This document shows, piece by piece, positions 38,749-46,811 of a DNA stretch of 64,000 bases. The notes beneath the pieces are model-generated. The model was not told the origin of the DNA. It saw nothing but the letters and a program-made list of their open reading frames with translations, and made no database searches. How positions within the stretch are numbered: position 1 is the first letter of the stretch; each line of letters begins with the position of its first letter. The translations under genes were made by a program, and so were the position numbers. Source of the DNA: Stenotrophomonas pavanii (GTDB lineage: Bacteria > Pseudomonadota > Gammaproteobacteria > Xanthomonadales > Xanthomonadaceae); contig NZ_FNFQ01000011.1 of NCBI RefSeq assembly GCF_900101175.1, positions 1 through 64,000 of the forward strand. The letters run 5' to 3'.

Positions 38749-40080
38749 TCATTCTTCGATGGAGGTCAGGGGGGCGGACTCGCGCGGGCGCACGTGGTCG
38801 GCATCGAAATGGCAGGAGAACACCGAGCCCTTGCCGACTTCGCTTTCAATCTCCAGCCGTGCGTGGTGCAGGCCGAGGATGTGCTTGACGATCGACAGGC
38901 CCAGCCCGGTGCCACCGCTCTCGCGCGAGCGGCTGCTGGACACGCGGTAGAAACGCTCGGTCAGGCGCGGCAGGTGGGTGGCGGGAATGCCGTAGCCGGA
39001 ATCGCGCACCGCCAGCACGGCGCCGTCGCCTTCGCGGCGGAACTCCACCGCGATGCGGCCACCGGCCGGGGTGTAGCGCACCGCGTTGGTGACCAGGTTG
39101 GAGAACGCGCTGTGCAGTTCCTTGGTCGAGCCCTGCAGGTCGACACCGGCCAGATCGTCGATGCTGATCTGGTGGCGGCCCTGGCTGTGCGCCTCGGCCT
39201 CGCGGCGCAGGGTCGCCAGCATCGGCTGCATGGCCACGGTCTCTTCCTCGCTGTGCTCCTGCGATTCCAGCCGCGACAGGGTCAGCAGGTCTTCCACCAG
39301 CTGGGCCATGCGCTGGCTCTGCTTGCGCATTTCTTCCAGCATCGGGCCGGTGCCGGGGAAATCCTCCGGGTCCATCATGTCCAGGTAGCCGTGGACCACG
39401 GTGAGCGGCGTGCGCAGTTCGTGTGAAACATTGGCCACGAAGTCGCGGCGCACCTGTTCCAGGCGCAGCAGTTTGCTGACGTCGCGCGCGATCAGCAGCC
39501 AGTAGTCCGACGAATAGGGAATCAGGCGCAGGTTCAGGCGGATCGCCGGGTCGACCGGCGAGGGCACGTCCAGGATCGGTTCGGCATTGCGGCCACCGGC
39601 CAGCCAGTGCGCCAGCGGCATCGGCTGCAGGCGCTCGACCAGGGCCTCGCCGAGGTCGCCGGGGTGGTGCAGGCCAAGCAGGGCGGTGGCCGCTTCGTTG
39701 AACCACTGCACGCGCTGGCTGTTGCGGTCCAGCACCACCACTGCATCGGGAAGTGCGGCGGCAGCGGCGCGGTAGCTGCGCAGCATGTCCAGCAGGCGGC
39801 GCTTGCGCACGCGCATTTCCACTTGGTTGCGGTACAGCAGGCGGTCCAGTTCGTTCCAGACGCCGGTGCCTTCTTCGGCGGTGTCCCAGCGCTGGCGGGC
39901 GGTCAGCCGGCGCAGCACGCTGCGCAGGCGCCAGTAGTGCCAGGCCAGGGTGGCCAGGGCGGCCAGCGCGATGCACAGCCACAGGTGGCCCGTGACTCCC
40001 CCCACCAGTCCGGCGAACAGCAGTACCGCGGCAACAGTGGCCAGGGTCTTCAACCAGGCAGAGCGGATGTGGCGGGGCAT
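38749..40080 (-). CDS. phoR: Phosphate-regulon sensor histidine kinase
   Basis: The 443-residue membrane kinase has two N-terminal hydrophobic helices (about 9-50), the membrane-proximal PhoR segment, a PAS domain (about 105-200; ALPDAVVVLDRNSQRVQWFN), a HisKA domain with the phosphorylated histidine in NVSHELRTPLTVV (H220) and a HATPase_c domain (NLVTNAVRYTPAGG, DSGYGIP, GGTGLGLSIVKHIL). It phosphorylates PhoB when phosphate is limiting and is likely inhibited through the Pst/PhoU complex, not encoded here. phoB lies 106 nt upstream, with a hairpin in the gap. Confidence 0.95.
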   Translation of the reverse strand: MPRHIRSAWLKTLATVAAVLLFAGLVGGVTGHLWLCIALAALATLAWHYWRLRSVLRRLTARQRWDTAEEGTGVWNELDRLLYRNQVEMRVRKRRLLDMLRSYRAAAAALPDAVVVLDRNSQRVQWFNEAATALLGLHHPGDLGEALVERLQPMPLAHWLAGGRNAEPILDVPSPVDPAIRLNLRLIPYSSDYWLLIARDVSKLLRLEQVRRDFVANVSHELRTPLTVVHGYLDMMDPEDFPGTGPMLEEMRKQSQRMAQLVEDLLTLSRLESQEHSEEETVAMQPMLATLRREAEAHSQGRHQISIDDLAGVDLQGSTKELHSAFSNLVTNAVRYTPAGGRIAVEFRREGDGAVLAVRDSGYGIPATHLPRLTERFYRVSSSRSRESGGTGLGLSIVKHILGLHHARLEIESEVGKGSVFSCHFDADHVRPRESAPLTSIEE

Positions 40081-40140
40081 TGCGATCTCGTCGTTGAGGT
40101 GCGGCGGTTCACTGGGGTGAACCGAGGGTTATAGCAGAGT

Positions 40141-40182
40141 TGCCGGCACCGGCACCCGCAGGTGCACGGCGCCGGCACGACG
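40141..40182. repeat. GC-rich palindromic segment between phoB and phoR
   Basis: The sequence GCCGGCACC...GGCGCCGGCAC forms a hairpin, REP-like but without a clear GTAG head. It could reduce phoR transcription relative to phoB or stabilise the phoB message. Confidence 0.45.
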
Positions 40183-40186
40183 AGAC

Positions 40187-40876
40187 TCAGGTGGCAGTGG
40201 AGAAGCGGTAGCCGGCGCCGCGCACGGTCTGCACCATGTTCTCGGCGTTGAACGGTTCCAGCGTCTTGCGCAGGCGGCGGATGTGCACGTCGATGGTGCG
40301 CTCTTCGACGTACACGCTGCCGCCCCACACGTGGTCCAGCAGCTGGGCGCGGGTGTAGACGCGCTCGGGGTGGGTCATGAAGAAGTGCAGCAGGCGGTAT
40401 TCGGTCGGGCCGATCGGCACCGGCTGGTCGTTGGCGAACACGCGATGCGCGGCGCCGTCGATGCGGATCGGGCCGACCGCCACGCTGCCGTCCTCGTCAT
40501 CCTCGCGCGCGCGGCGCATGACCGCACGGATACGGGCCAGCAGTTCGCGCGCCGAGAACGGCTTGACCACGTAGTCATCGACGCCGGCCTCCAGCCCGCC
40601 GACGCGGTCGTTCTCTTCGCCACGGGCGGTCAGCATGATGATCGGCACTTCGCGGGTCAGCGTTTCCTTGCGCCAGCGACGGGCCAGGTCCAGGCCACTG
40701 GTGCCGGGCAGCATCCAGTCCAGCAGGATCAGGTCGGGGACGCGGTCGGCGATCGCGGTCTGGGCCTCCCGGGCATCGCCGGCGTGGACCGGTTCGTAAT
40801 CGCCCTTGCGAAGGGCGAAGGCGACCATTTCGCGGATCGCGGGCTCGTCATCGACGATCAGGATGCGTTTCTGCAC
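40187..40876 (-). CDS. phoB: Phosphate-regulon response regulator
   Basis: This 229-residue OmpR/PhoB-type regulator has a receiver domain (1-120) with the acidic pocket (DDEP), phospho-acceptor D53 in LILLDWMLPGTSG, and lysine in DYVVKPFS, followed by a winged-helix DNA-binding domain (about 130-229; HRVFANDQPVPIGPTEYRLL, VYVEERTIDVHIRRLR). It binds 11-bp direct repeats (Pho boxes) and activates phosphate-uptake genes. A Pho-box-like sequence lies about 45-75 nt upstream of its own start, suggesting autoregulation. Confidence 0.95.
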   Translation of the reverse strand: MQKRILIVDDEPAIREMVAFALRKGDYEPVHAGDAREAQTAIADRVPDLILLDWMLPGTSGLDLARRWRKETLTREVPIIMLTARGEENDRVGGLEAGVDDYVVKPFSARELLARIRAVMRRAREDDEDGSVAVGPIRIDGAAHRVFANDQPVPIGPTEYRLLHFFMTHPERVYTRAQLLDHVWGGSVYVEERTIDVHIRRLRKTLEPFNAENMVQTVRGAGYRFSTAT

Positions 40877-40918
40877 GAGGACACCGTAGGGCTCGGTTAC
40901 TGGAGTGGTGCCAGTAGA

Positions 40919-40947
40919 CTACGGTTTGATGACATGTTTGTGACTTC
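40919..40947 (-). promoter_or_regulatory. Pho-box-like site upstream of phoB
   Basis: On the minus strand: GTCACAAACAT, GTCATCAAACC, GTAGTC, that is GTCA-type half-sites repeating every 11 bp, each followed by an A-rich spacer. ATGTCATCAAACCGTAG matches 12 of 17 positions of the known Pho-box consensus (CTGTCATAAAACTGTCA). Confidence 0.55.
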
Positions 40948-40992
40948 CCGGGCGGAACCGGCCGGGATTGCCATCGGCCGGTCATGCAGCGC

Positions 40993-42639
40993 TCAGCGGC
41001 GGTCCAGGTCCGGGTCCTGCACGCCCTGGCGGCGCAGCTCCAGTACGGTCGGGGTGATCGATTCGATGCGGGCGTCGACGCGCGCGCGGCCGATATAGTC
41101 CAGCGCCGGGTTGCGCTTGAGCGCCTGCAGCTGCAGCAGCGCCTGTTCCGGCCGCCCGCTGAGGAACGCCGCCTCGGCATAGGCTTCGCTGGCGCGCACG
41201 CTGTCACCGGCCAGCTCGCTGGCGCGGGCAAAGCGCTGCTGGAAGACCGGATCATTACCGCTTTGCGACAGCAGCGGGCGCAGCATCGCCTGCGCCCGCT
41301 GGCCGGCCTCGCGGTTGCCCTGCTCGTTCAGGATCTCGGCATAGGTCAACGCCACCGGGCGGCTGTTGGGATGTTCGCGCAGCAGCTGCTCGAAGCGGCT
41401 GTTGGCCTGGGCGGCCAGGCCCGCACGCGACTCCGCCTCGCCCAGGCCCAGCGCCAGCCACAGGTTGCCGGGATGGGTCTGCAGCAGGCCCGCCAGGGTC
41501 TGCCGGGCCTGGCCGGCACCGGCACGGCCACCGCGCATCATCGCCAGGGCCTGGCCATAGCGCTGTGCATCATTGAGACCGTCCTTCTGCCGTTTGGCCA
41601 GATCGGCATACTCGCGTTCCAGCTCGGGGGTGGAATCGGCACTGAGCACGCGCAGGCGCTCGCGTGCCCACTCGAAGTCACCGCTGGCGCCGCGGTTGAG
41701 CTGGCCGATCGGCAGGCGCAGCACACTGCTGGGCAGCAGCGGGTTGTTGCCGCGCAGCAGCGGCTCGCCCAGGCTGGGATCGGCCGGGTCCACCCGCTCC
41801 CTGCGCTCGCCGCTGGGGGTGCTGGTGGTCAGCAGCACCGTATCCTTCTTCATCTGCTCGGCGCGGGCCTTGGCCTCGCTGATGCGGGTGATGTTGACCG
41901 GGTGGGTGCGCAGGAACTCGGGCACGCTGTAGCCGCCTTCATTGCCGCGCATGGCCGCCGACATCCGTTCGAAGAAGCCGGCCATGGCATCCACGTCGTA
42001 GCCGCTGCGCGACAGGGTACGGATGCCGAGGCGGTCGGCCTCGGACTCGTTGGAACGGGTGTAGTTGATCTGCCGTTGCTGCATCAGGCCCATGCCTGAA
42101 CTGATCGCGGCCATCGTCGCGTTGCCGGACGAGGTGCTGTTGCTGGCCTGCGCGGCCACCACCGCCGCCAGCATGCCCAGCAGGATCGGGATCTGGTCAC
42201 GCTGGGCACGCTCGACGCCGCGCAGCACATGCTGCTGGGTGACGTGGGCGATTTCGTGGGACAGCACCGCAGCCACCTCGTCCTCGCGCTCGGCGGTCAG
42301 CACCAGGCCGGCATTGACGCCGATGTAGCCGCCGAGGGTGGCGAAGGCGTTGATCTGGCGGTCCTTCATCACGAAGAAGGTATAGGGCTGCCGTGGCTGG
42401 TCACTGTTGGAGCCAAGCCGGGTACCCATGGTCTGCAGCCAGTCGTTGACCAGCGGATCGTCCAGCAGGTAGCCATAGTTGCGCAGCTCGCGCAGCATCA
42501 TTGCGCCGTACTCGGCCTGGCGGGCCGGGGTCAGCAGCTCGCCGGCCGAGGAGCCGATGTCAGGCAGCTTCTCCTGGGCCTGGGCCAGCGGCATGGCCAG
42601 GGCCAGGGTGACGGCGGTAGTCAGCAGCAGGGCTCGCAA
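40993..42639 (-). CDS. bepA: Periplasmic M48 metalloprotease with TPR region (BepA-like)
   Basis: The 548-residue protein has a signal peptide (MRALLLTTAVTLALAMPLAQAQ), a gluzincin domain with the zinc motif HEIAH (H128-H132) in EVAAVLSHEIAHVTQQHVLRG and the downstream glutamate in RSNESEADRLGIRTL, and a C-terminal TPR-type repeat region (about 350-540). BepA in E. coli assembles or degrades the LPS translocon protein LptD and other outer membrane proteins. I choose a TTG start at 42639 because GAGGA lies at the right distance and the signal peptide begins there; an ATG at 42693 is in frame but has no ribosome site. Confidence 0.88.
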   Translation of the reverse strand: MRALLLTTAVTLALAMPLAQAQEKLPDIGSSAGELLTPARQAEYGAMMLRELRNYGYLLDDPLVNDWLQTMGTRLGSNSDQPRQPYTFFVMKDRQINAFATLGGYIGVNAGLVLTAEREDEVAAVLSHEIAHVTQQHVLRGVERAQRDQIPILLGMLAAVVAAQASNSTSSGNATMAAISSGMGLMQQRQINYTRSNESEADRLGIRTLSRSGYDVDAMAGFFERMSAAMRGNEGGYSVPEFLRTHPVNITRISEAKARAEQMKKDTVLLTTSTPSGERRERVDPADPSLGEPLLRGNNPLLPSSVLRLPIGQLNRGASGDFEWARERLRVLSADSTPELEREYADLAKRQKDGLNDAQRYGQALAMMRGGRAGAGQARQTLAGLLQTHPGNLWLALGLGEAESRAGLAAQANSRFEQLLREHPNSRPVALTYAEILNEQGNREAGQRAQAMLRPLLSQSGNDPVFQQRFARASELAGDSVRASEAYAEAAFLSGRPEQALLQLQALKRNPALDYIGRARVDARIESITPTVLELRRQGVQDPDLDRR

Positions 42640-42781
42640 GCAGAAGGTCCTCGGGCGGGGCGCGCCCAGCGTGGCAGGGCAGGGGGCAACCATTCGTTAA
42701 TCCACAGTGTTGCGGCCGTGGCGTGGAAATTCCAGCGCACCGGTACCATATGTAGACCGTCGATCCATCGTGGAGTTTCCC

Positions 42782-43072
42782 GTGACAGCCCAGACCGCCG
42801 GCGGTGCCCCCGCCATCACCCTCTATTCCACCGCCGTCTGCCCGTACTGCGTGGCCGCCAAGAACTTCCTGAAGAGCAAGGGCCAGCAGTGGACCGAGGT
42901 CCGCATCGACCTGGACCCGGCCGAGCGCGAGAAGATGGTGGCCAAGACCCGCCGTACCAGCGTGCCGCAGATCTTCATCGGCGACGTCCACGTCGGCGGC
43001 TACGACGACATGATGGCCCTGCACCGTGAAGGCAAGCTCGAGCCGCTGCTGGCCGGGCAGGGCCAGGCATGA
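42782..43072 (+). CDS. grxC: Glutaredoxin 3
   Basis: This 96-residue dithiol glutaredoxin reduces protein and mixed disulfides with glutathione. The redox motif CPYC is at residues 20-23, followed by the GSH-binding elements TSVPQIFIGDVHVGGYDD. The start is GTG 42782 with GGAG upstream; the first 10 residues form a short extension compared with E. coli GrxC (83). The stop overlaps the start of the next gene by 4 nt (ATGA), so the two are translationally coupled. Confidence 0.93.
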   Translation: MTAQTAGGAPAITLYSTAVCPYCVAAKNFLKSKGQQWTEVRIDLDPAEREKMVAKTRRTSVPQIFIGDVHVGGYDDMMALHREGKLEPLLAGQGQA

Positions 43073-43461
43073 GCGCGGCCGACGACGGCAGCAAGGACCG
43101 CATCGCCGAGTTCACCGAGTTCCGCAAGCGCATGAACGAGCGCATCCTGGGTGAGCCGAACCAGGTGGTGCGGCGCTTCTTCGCGCTGGACACGCAGACC
43201 TACCAGGCCGGCGCGCTGGATGTGAAGACCAAGGAGCTGCTGGGCCTGGTGGCCTCGATGGTGCTGCGCTGCGACGACTGCATCAGCTACCACGTGGCCC
43301 AGTGCAAGGACGCCGGGGTCACCCGTGAGGAGTTCTTCGAGACCTTCTCGGTCGGCCTGGTGGTGGGCGGTTCCATCGTGATCCCGCACCTGCGCCGCGC
43401 GGTCGATTTCCTCGACCAGCTTGAAGGTGGCGCCGCCGCCCCGGCAGCGCACGAGCACTGA
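43069..43461 (+). CDS. Carboxymuconolactone decarboxylase / AhpD-like protein
   Basis: The 130-residue product matches the CMD/AhpD fold. The redox motif C-D-D-C-I-S-Y-H (CxxCxxxH, about residues 66-73) is the AhpD-type active site rather than that of true decarboxylases, so peroxidase or thiol-redox function is more likely than gamma-carboxymuconolactone decarboxylation. The C-terminus (after about 120) is a short low-complexity tail ending HEH. Translational coupling to grxC supports a shared thiol-redox role. A REP pair lies directly downstream. Confidence 0.85.
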   Translation: MSAADDGSKDRIAEFTEFRKRMNERILGEPNQVVRRFFALDTQTYQAGALDVKTKELLGLVASMVLRCDDCISYHVAQCKDAGVTREEFFETFSVGLVVGGSIVIPHLRRAVDFLDQLEGGAAAPAAHEH

Positions 43462-43470
43462 GTGCTCCGG

Positions 43471-43541
43471 AAGTGCCGGCCGCTGGCCGGCATTTCCTGA
43501 ACCCGGCATGGCCGAGGTTGCCGGCCAGCGGCCGGCACTAC
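43471..43541. repeat. Inverted pair of SMAG/REP palindromes
   Basis: AAGTGCCGGCC/GGCCGGCAT at 43471-43493 faces a CTAC-ended copy at 43517-43541. Confidence 0.8.
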
Positions 43542-43585
43542 CGGACCTGCAAGGGGGCCTTCCCCACGATCCAACAGCCCAGGAG

Positions 43586-43714
43586 CCCCTTCTTGTTGAA
43601 GGGGCGCGCCGACAGGCGCGGGGATAAGGTGGGATGCGCGGGCAATTCTGCCTGAGCCGGGCACTGGGACCATGGTCTATTTGGGACCTCGGCCCCGGCT
43701 CAGGCATAATTGCC
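43586..43714. promoter_or_regulatory. Structured region upstream of isocitrate dehydrogenase
   Basis: Hairpin CCCCTTC-ttgtt-GAAGGGG (43586-43604) is followed by GCGC/GCGC, and then an inverted repeat with 21-nt arms at 43641-43661 and 43694-43714 (20 of 21 match) around 32 nt. The right arm ends 75 nt before the start codon. It could be a terminator of the upstream unit, an operator or a leader structure; no known riboswitch is recognised. Confidence 0.5.
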
Positions 43715-43789
43715 GGTGAAACTTCCTTTGCGCCGGCGTTTCCGGGCACGTCCGGACGGCGTTTTTCCCCCTGTTCGGAACATCGATCA

Positions 43790-44794
43790 ATGACGCAGAA
43801 AATTACGGTCATCCGCGGCGACGGCATTGGCCCGGAAATCATGGACGCCACCCTGTTCGTGCTGGACCAGCTCAAGACGGGCCTGGAGTACGAAGACGCC
43901 GACGCCGGCCTGGTGGCCCTGGAGAAGCACGGCGACCTGATGCCGGCGGTGACCCTTGAATCGATCGCGCGCAACAAGGTCGCGCTGAAGAGCCCGCTGA
44001 CCACCCCGGTCGGTGGTGGCTTCACCTCGATCAACGTCAGCCTGCGCCGCCACTTCGACCTGTACGCCAACGTGCGTCCGGCCCACACCTTCCCGAACAC
44101 CAAGTCGCGTTTCGACAACGTCGACCTGATCACCGTCCGTGAGAACACCGAAGGTGCCTACCTGGCCGAAGGCCAGGAAGTGTCGGCCGACGGCGAAACC
44201 GCCTTCTCCGGCACCCGCATCACCCGCAAGGGTTCCGAGCGCATCGTGCGCTACGCCTTCGAGCTGGCCAAGAGCACCGGCCGCAAGAAGGTCACCGCCG
44301 TGCACAAGGCCAACATCATCAAGTCGACCTCGGGCCTGTTCCTGAATGTCGCCCGTGAAGTGGCCGCGCAGTATCCGGACATCGAATTCCAGGAAATGAT
44401 CGTCGACAACTGCTGCATGCAGCTGGTGATGCGTCCGGAACAGTTCGATGTGATCGTCACCACCAACCTGTTCGGCGACATCATCTCCGACCTGTGCGCC
44501 GGCCTGGTCGGCGGCCTGGGCCTGGCCCCGGGTGCCAACATCGGCAAGGACGCGGCGATCTTCGAAGCCGTGCACGGCACCGCGCCGGACATCGCCGGCC
44601 AGGGCAAGGCCAATCCGTGCGCGCTGCTGCTGGCTGCCGCGCAGATGCTGGACCATGTCGGCCAGCCGGAAAACGCCGAGCGCCTGCGCAAGGCCATCGT
44701 GGCAACCATGGAAGCCAAGGATTCGCTGACCGGCGACCTGGGCGGCACCGGCACCACCATGAGCTTTGCCCAGGCCATCGCCCGCCGCCTGTAA
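43790..44794 (+). CDS. NAD-dependent isocitrate dehydrogenase (IDH3/IMDH type)
   Basis: This 334-residue decarboxylating dehydrogenase of the beta-isopropylmalate/isocitrate family starts MTQKITVIRGDGIGPEIM. The substrate-binding NVRPAHTFPNTKS, VRENTEGAYLAEGQE and the catalytic K and D residues (VHKANIIKSTSG, TTNLFGDIISDL) fit the mitochondrial-like NAD-isocitrate dehydrogenases reported in Xanthomonas; VHGTAPDIAGQGKANP is the cofactor loop. Isopropylmalate or homoisocitrate dehydrogenase is less likely, since the serine-rich substrate segment (FTSINVSLRR) resembles that of isocitrate enzymes. ATG 43790 starts the domain. A terminator follows. Confidence 0.88.
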   Translation: MTQKITVIRGDGIGPEIMDATLFVLDQLKTGLEYEDADAGLVALEKHGDLMPAVTLESIARNKVALKSPLTTPVGGGFTSINVSLRRHFDLYANVRPAHTFPNTKSRFDNVDLITVRENTEGAYLAEGQEVSADGETAFSGTRITRKGSERIVRYAFELAKSTGRKKVTAVHKANIIKSTSGLFLNVAREVAAQYPDIEFQEMIVDNCCMQLVMRPEQFDVIVTTNLFGDIISDLCAGLVGGLGLAPGANIGKDAAIFEAVHGTAPDIAGQGKANPCALLLAAAQMLDHVGQPENAERLRKAIVATMEAKDSLTGDLGGTGTTMSFAQAIARRL

Positions 44795-44824
44795 GCGGCC
44801 GGCCGACCTCGGTTGGATCCACAG

Positions 44825-44846
44825 CGGGGCGCCTTCGGGCGCCCCG
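44825..44846 (+). terminator. Hairpin terminator after isocitrate dehydrogenase
   Basis: GGGGCGCC-ttc-GGGCGCCCC followed by GTTGCGTT, 30 nt after the stop. Confidence 0.75.
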
Positions 44847-44866
44847 TTGCGTTATGGGCAGACCCG

Positions 44867-44890
44867 GTAGATCCACGCCATGTGTGGATG
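44867..44890. repeat. SMAG/REP palindrome
   Basis: GTAG-ATCCACGCCATGTGTGGAT, with the full GTAG head that the copy at 306 lacks. Confidence 0.8.
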
Positions 44891-45037
44891 ACGGGGCGTT
44901 GGTCCGCAGCCACCCATGGGGTGGCTTCGGGGGGATGGCCTGTGCGGATTTTGCACAGATCATGTGCCCCTGCGGGGCTGGTTCGTGCGCCAGGCGCTCC
45001 GCATCCTGTGCTCCACACCCATCGCAGGAATCCGCAC

Positions 45038-45781
45038 ATGAATCTCACCGCTTTCGGCCTGGCCAGTCTGATCGGCATGGCCGCCACCGCCCCGGTCGCC
45101 GCCGCCGAGCCGGCCCATCCCACCATCCGCCACATCGCAGGGGCACCGCGTGCGAGCTCGCTCGACGCGGCGAAGACCGCCGTGCTGGTGATCGACTTCC
45201 AGAACGAGTACTTCGATGCCAAGGCCGCACCGGGCTTTGTCGGTGGCCGCATGGTCATTCCCGATGGCCAGGCCGCGCTGCGCCAGGCGAAGCGGGTGGT
45301 CGACTTCGCCGATGCTCATGGCATCCGCGTGATCCATGTGCAGCACGTCCTGCCGGCGGGTGCGCCGCTGTTCGCGCAGGGCAGCATCAACGCGGCCTTC
45401 CATCGCGACCTGCAGCCGCGCCAGGGCGAGACCGTGGTGCAGAAGGACAACGTCAGCGTGTTCGCCGGCGCCTCCGCCGCCGTGCTCGATCAGGTGCTGA
45501 AGAACGCTGGCATCGACACCCTGATCGTCACCGGCCTGCAGACCCATGCCTGCGTGGCTGGTGCCGCGCGCGACGCGGCGGCCGCGCCCCGTGGTTACCG
45601 GGTGATCGTCTCGTCCGATGCCAGCGCCAGCCGCGACCTGGATCTGGCTGGCGGGCAGCGCATCGGCCATCGCGCGCTGCATGAAGCCTCGCTGGCCCAG
45701 ATCGAGGACGCCTTTGGTGATGTCATTACGACTGACGCGATCCTGGCACTGCCGGTGCGCAAGGCCGGCGACGGCGCTTGA
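45038..45781 (+). CDS. Exported isochorismatase-like cysteine hydrolase
   Basis: The 247-residue protein has a signal peptide (about 1-23, APVAAAEP) and an isochorismatase-like fold with the cysteine-hydrolase triad: aspartate in VLVIDFQNEYF (about residue 51), lysine in VVQKDNVSVF (about 134) and nucleophile cysteine in GLQTHACVAGAARDA (about 171). Export to the periplasm is unusual for this family, whose members include nicotinamidases and other amidases; the substrate is unknown. It lies 53 nt before a LysR regulator on the same strand, with a strong hairpin between, so possible regulation by that gene is only a suggestion. Confidence 0.85.
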   Translation: MNLTAFGLASLIGMAATAPVAAAEPAHPTIRHIAGAPRASSLDAAKTAVLVIDFQNEYFDAKAAPGFVGGRMVIPDGQAALRQAKRVVDFADAHGIRVIHVQHVLPAGAPLFAQGSINAAFHRDLQPRQGETVVQKDNVSVFAGASAAVLDQVLKNAGIDTLIVTGLQTHACVAGAARDAAAAPRGYRVIVSSDASASRDLDLAGGQRIGHRALHEASLAQIEDAFGDVITTDAILALPVRKAGDGA

Positions 45782-45787
45782 TAAGCT

Positions 45788-45816
45788 GGCGGGGCCCGCA
45801 TGCCGTGGGCCCCGCC
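45788..45816. terminator. Strong GC hairpin
   Basis: GGCGGGGCCC-gcatgccgt-GGGCCCCGCC between the isochorismatase-like and LysR genes; no T-run. Confidence 0.55.
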
Positions 45817-45834
45817 ACGTGGAGCTGCCCGCCG

Positions 45835-46743
45835 ATGGATCACTTCGCCGCCCTGCGTGCGCTGCGCGCCATCGTTGACGCGGGCAGCTTTACCTCCGCC
45901 GCCGAACGCCTGGGCACCACCCATTCGGCGATGTCACGGCAACTGCGGCAGCTGGAAGAACACCTGCAGGTGCGCCTGCTTGATCGCAACAGCCGTCGGC
46001 TGTCGTTGACCGAGGCCGGGCGCGATTACTACCGCGAGGCGGCAACGCTGCTGGACCGCCTGCAGGAGGCGGACGATCGTGCCCGCGCCGGGCAGGCGCA
46101 ACCCAGTGGCAGTGTGCGGATCAGCGTGCCGCAGGTGGTGGCCAGCCAGGAACTGCCGCATTGGCTGCCCTCGTTCCTGCAGCGTTACCCGCAGGTCACG
46201 CTGGACCTGTCGGCGGATGATCAGCTGGTCGATGTAGTGGGCGGTGGTTTCGACCTGGCTCTGCGCATCGCGGCTTCGTTGCCGGACAGCCAGCTGGTCG
46301 CGCGCGAGCTGGCCAGCTGCCCGCGCATCCTGGTCGCCGCACCGGCCTACCTGGCCCGGCATGGCCTGCCGCGGCAGGCTGCGGATCTGGAGCAGCACAC
46401 GCTGCTGGGTTTCAGTCCCACCCCATCAATGCCGCCCTGGCAGTTGCAGGGGCCGCGCGGCGCCTGCGTGTGCGTTGAAGCCGGGCAGCGCCTGCGTGTG
46501 GATGCCACGCCTGCGCTGTACGCCGCCGCGCTGGCCGGAATGGGTATCAGCCTGTTCACCGCGTTGACGGTGCAGGAGGACCTGCGCGCCGGTCGTTTGA
46601 TCCGGGTGCTGCCGGCCTGGCATGCCGGCCAGCGGCGCTATTTCGCGCTGTATCCGCATGCACGTGCGCTCGCGCCCAAGGTGCGCGCGCTGGTCGAGCA
46701 CCTCGCGGCGCACTACGCTGCACCGATGGGCGCGGCCGGATAG
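45835..46743 (+). CDS. LysR-family transcriptional regulator
   Basis: The 302-residue regulator has an N-terminal winged-helix domain (about 1-60; LRAIVDAGSFTSAAERLGTT, SRQLRQLEEHLQVRLLDRN) and an effector-binding domain (about 90-300; GSVRISVPQVVASQELP, FDLALRI), typical of the CrgA/AaeR-like subgroup of LTTRs. The target and coinducer are unknown. ATG 45835 opens the conserved helix-turn-helix. The convergent neighbour downstream encodes a flavin reductase. Confidence 0.92.
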   Translation: MDHFAALRALRAIVDAGSFTSAAERLGTTHSAMSRQLRQLEEHLQVRLLDRNSRRLSLTEAGRDYYREAATLLDRLQEADDRARAGQAQPSGSVRISVPQVVASQELPHWLPSFLQRYPQVTLDLSADDQLVDVVGGGFDLALRIAASLPDSQLVARELASCPRILVAAPAYLARHGLPRQAADLEQHTLLGFSPTPSMPPWQLQGPRGACVCVEAGQRLRVDATPALYAAALAGMGISLFTALTVQEDLRAGRLIRVLPAWHAGQRRYFALYPHARALAPKVRALVEHLAAHYAAPMGAAG

Positions 46744-46811
46744 CCGCGTGGCCGCAGCCGTGGTGGTGATAGCGTCGGTGAGTCTGCGGATTGCCCCGCA
46801 AAGGGCTGGGA

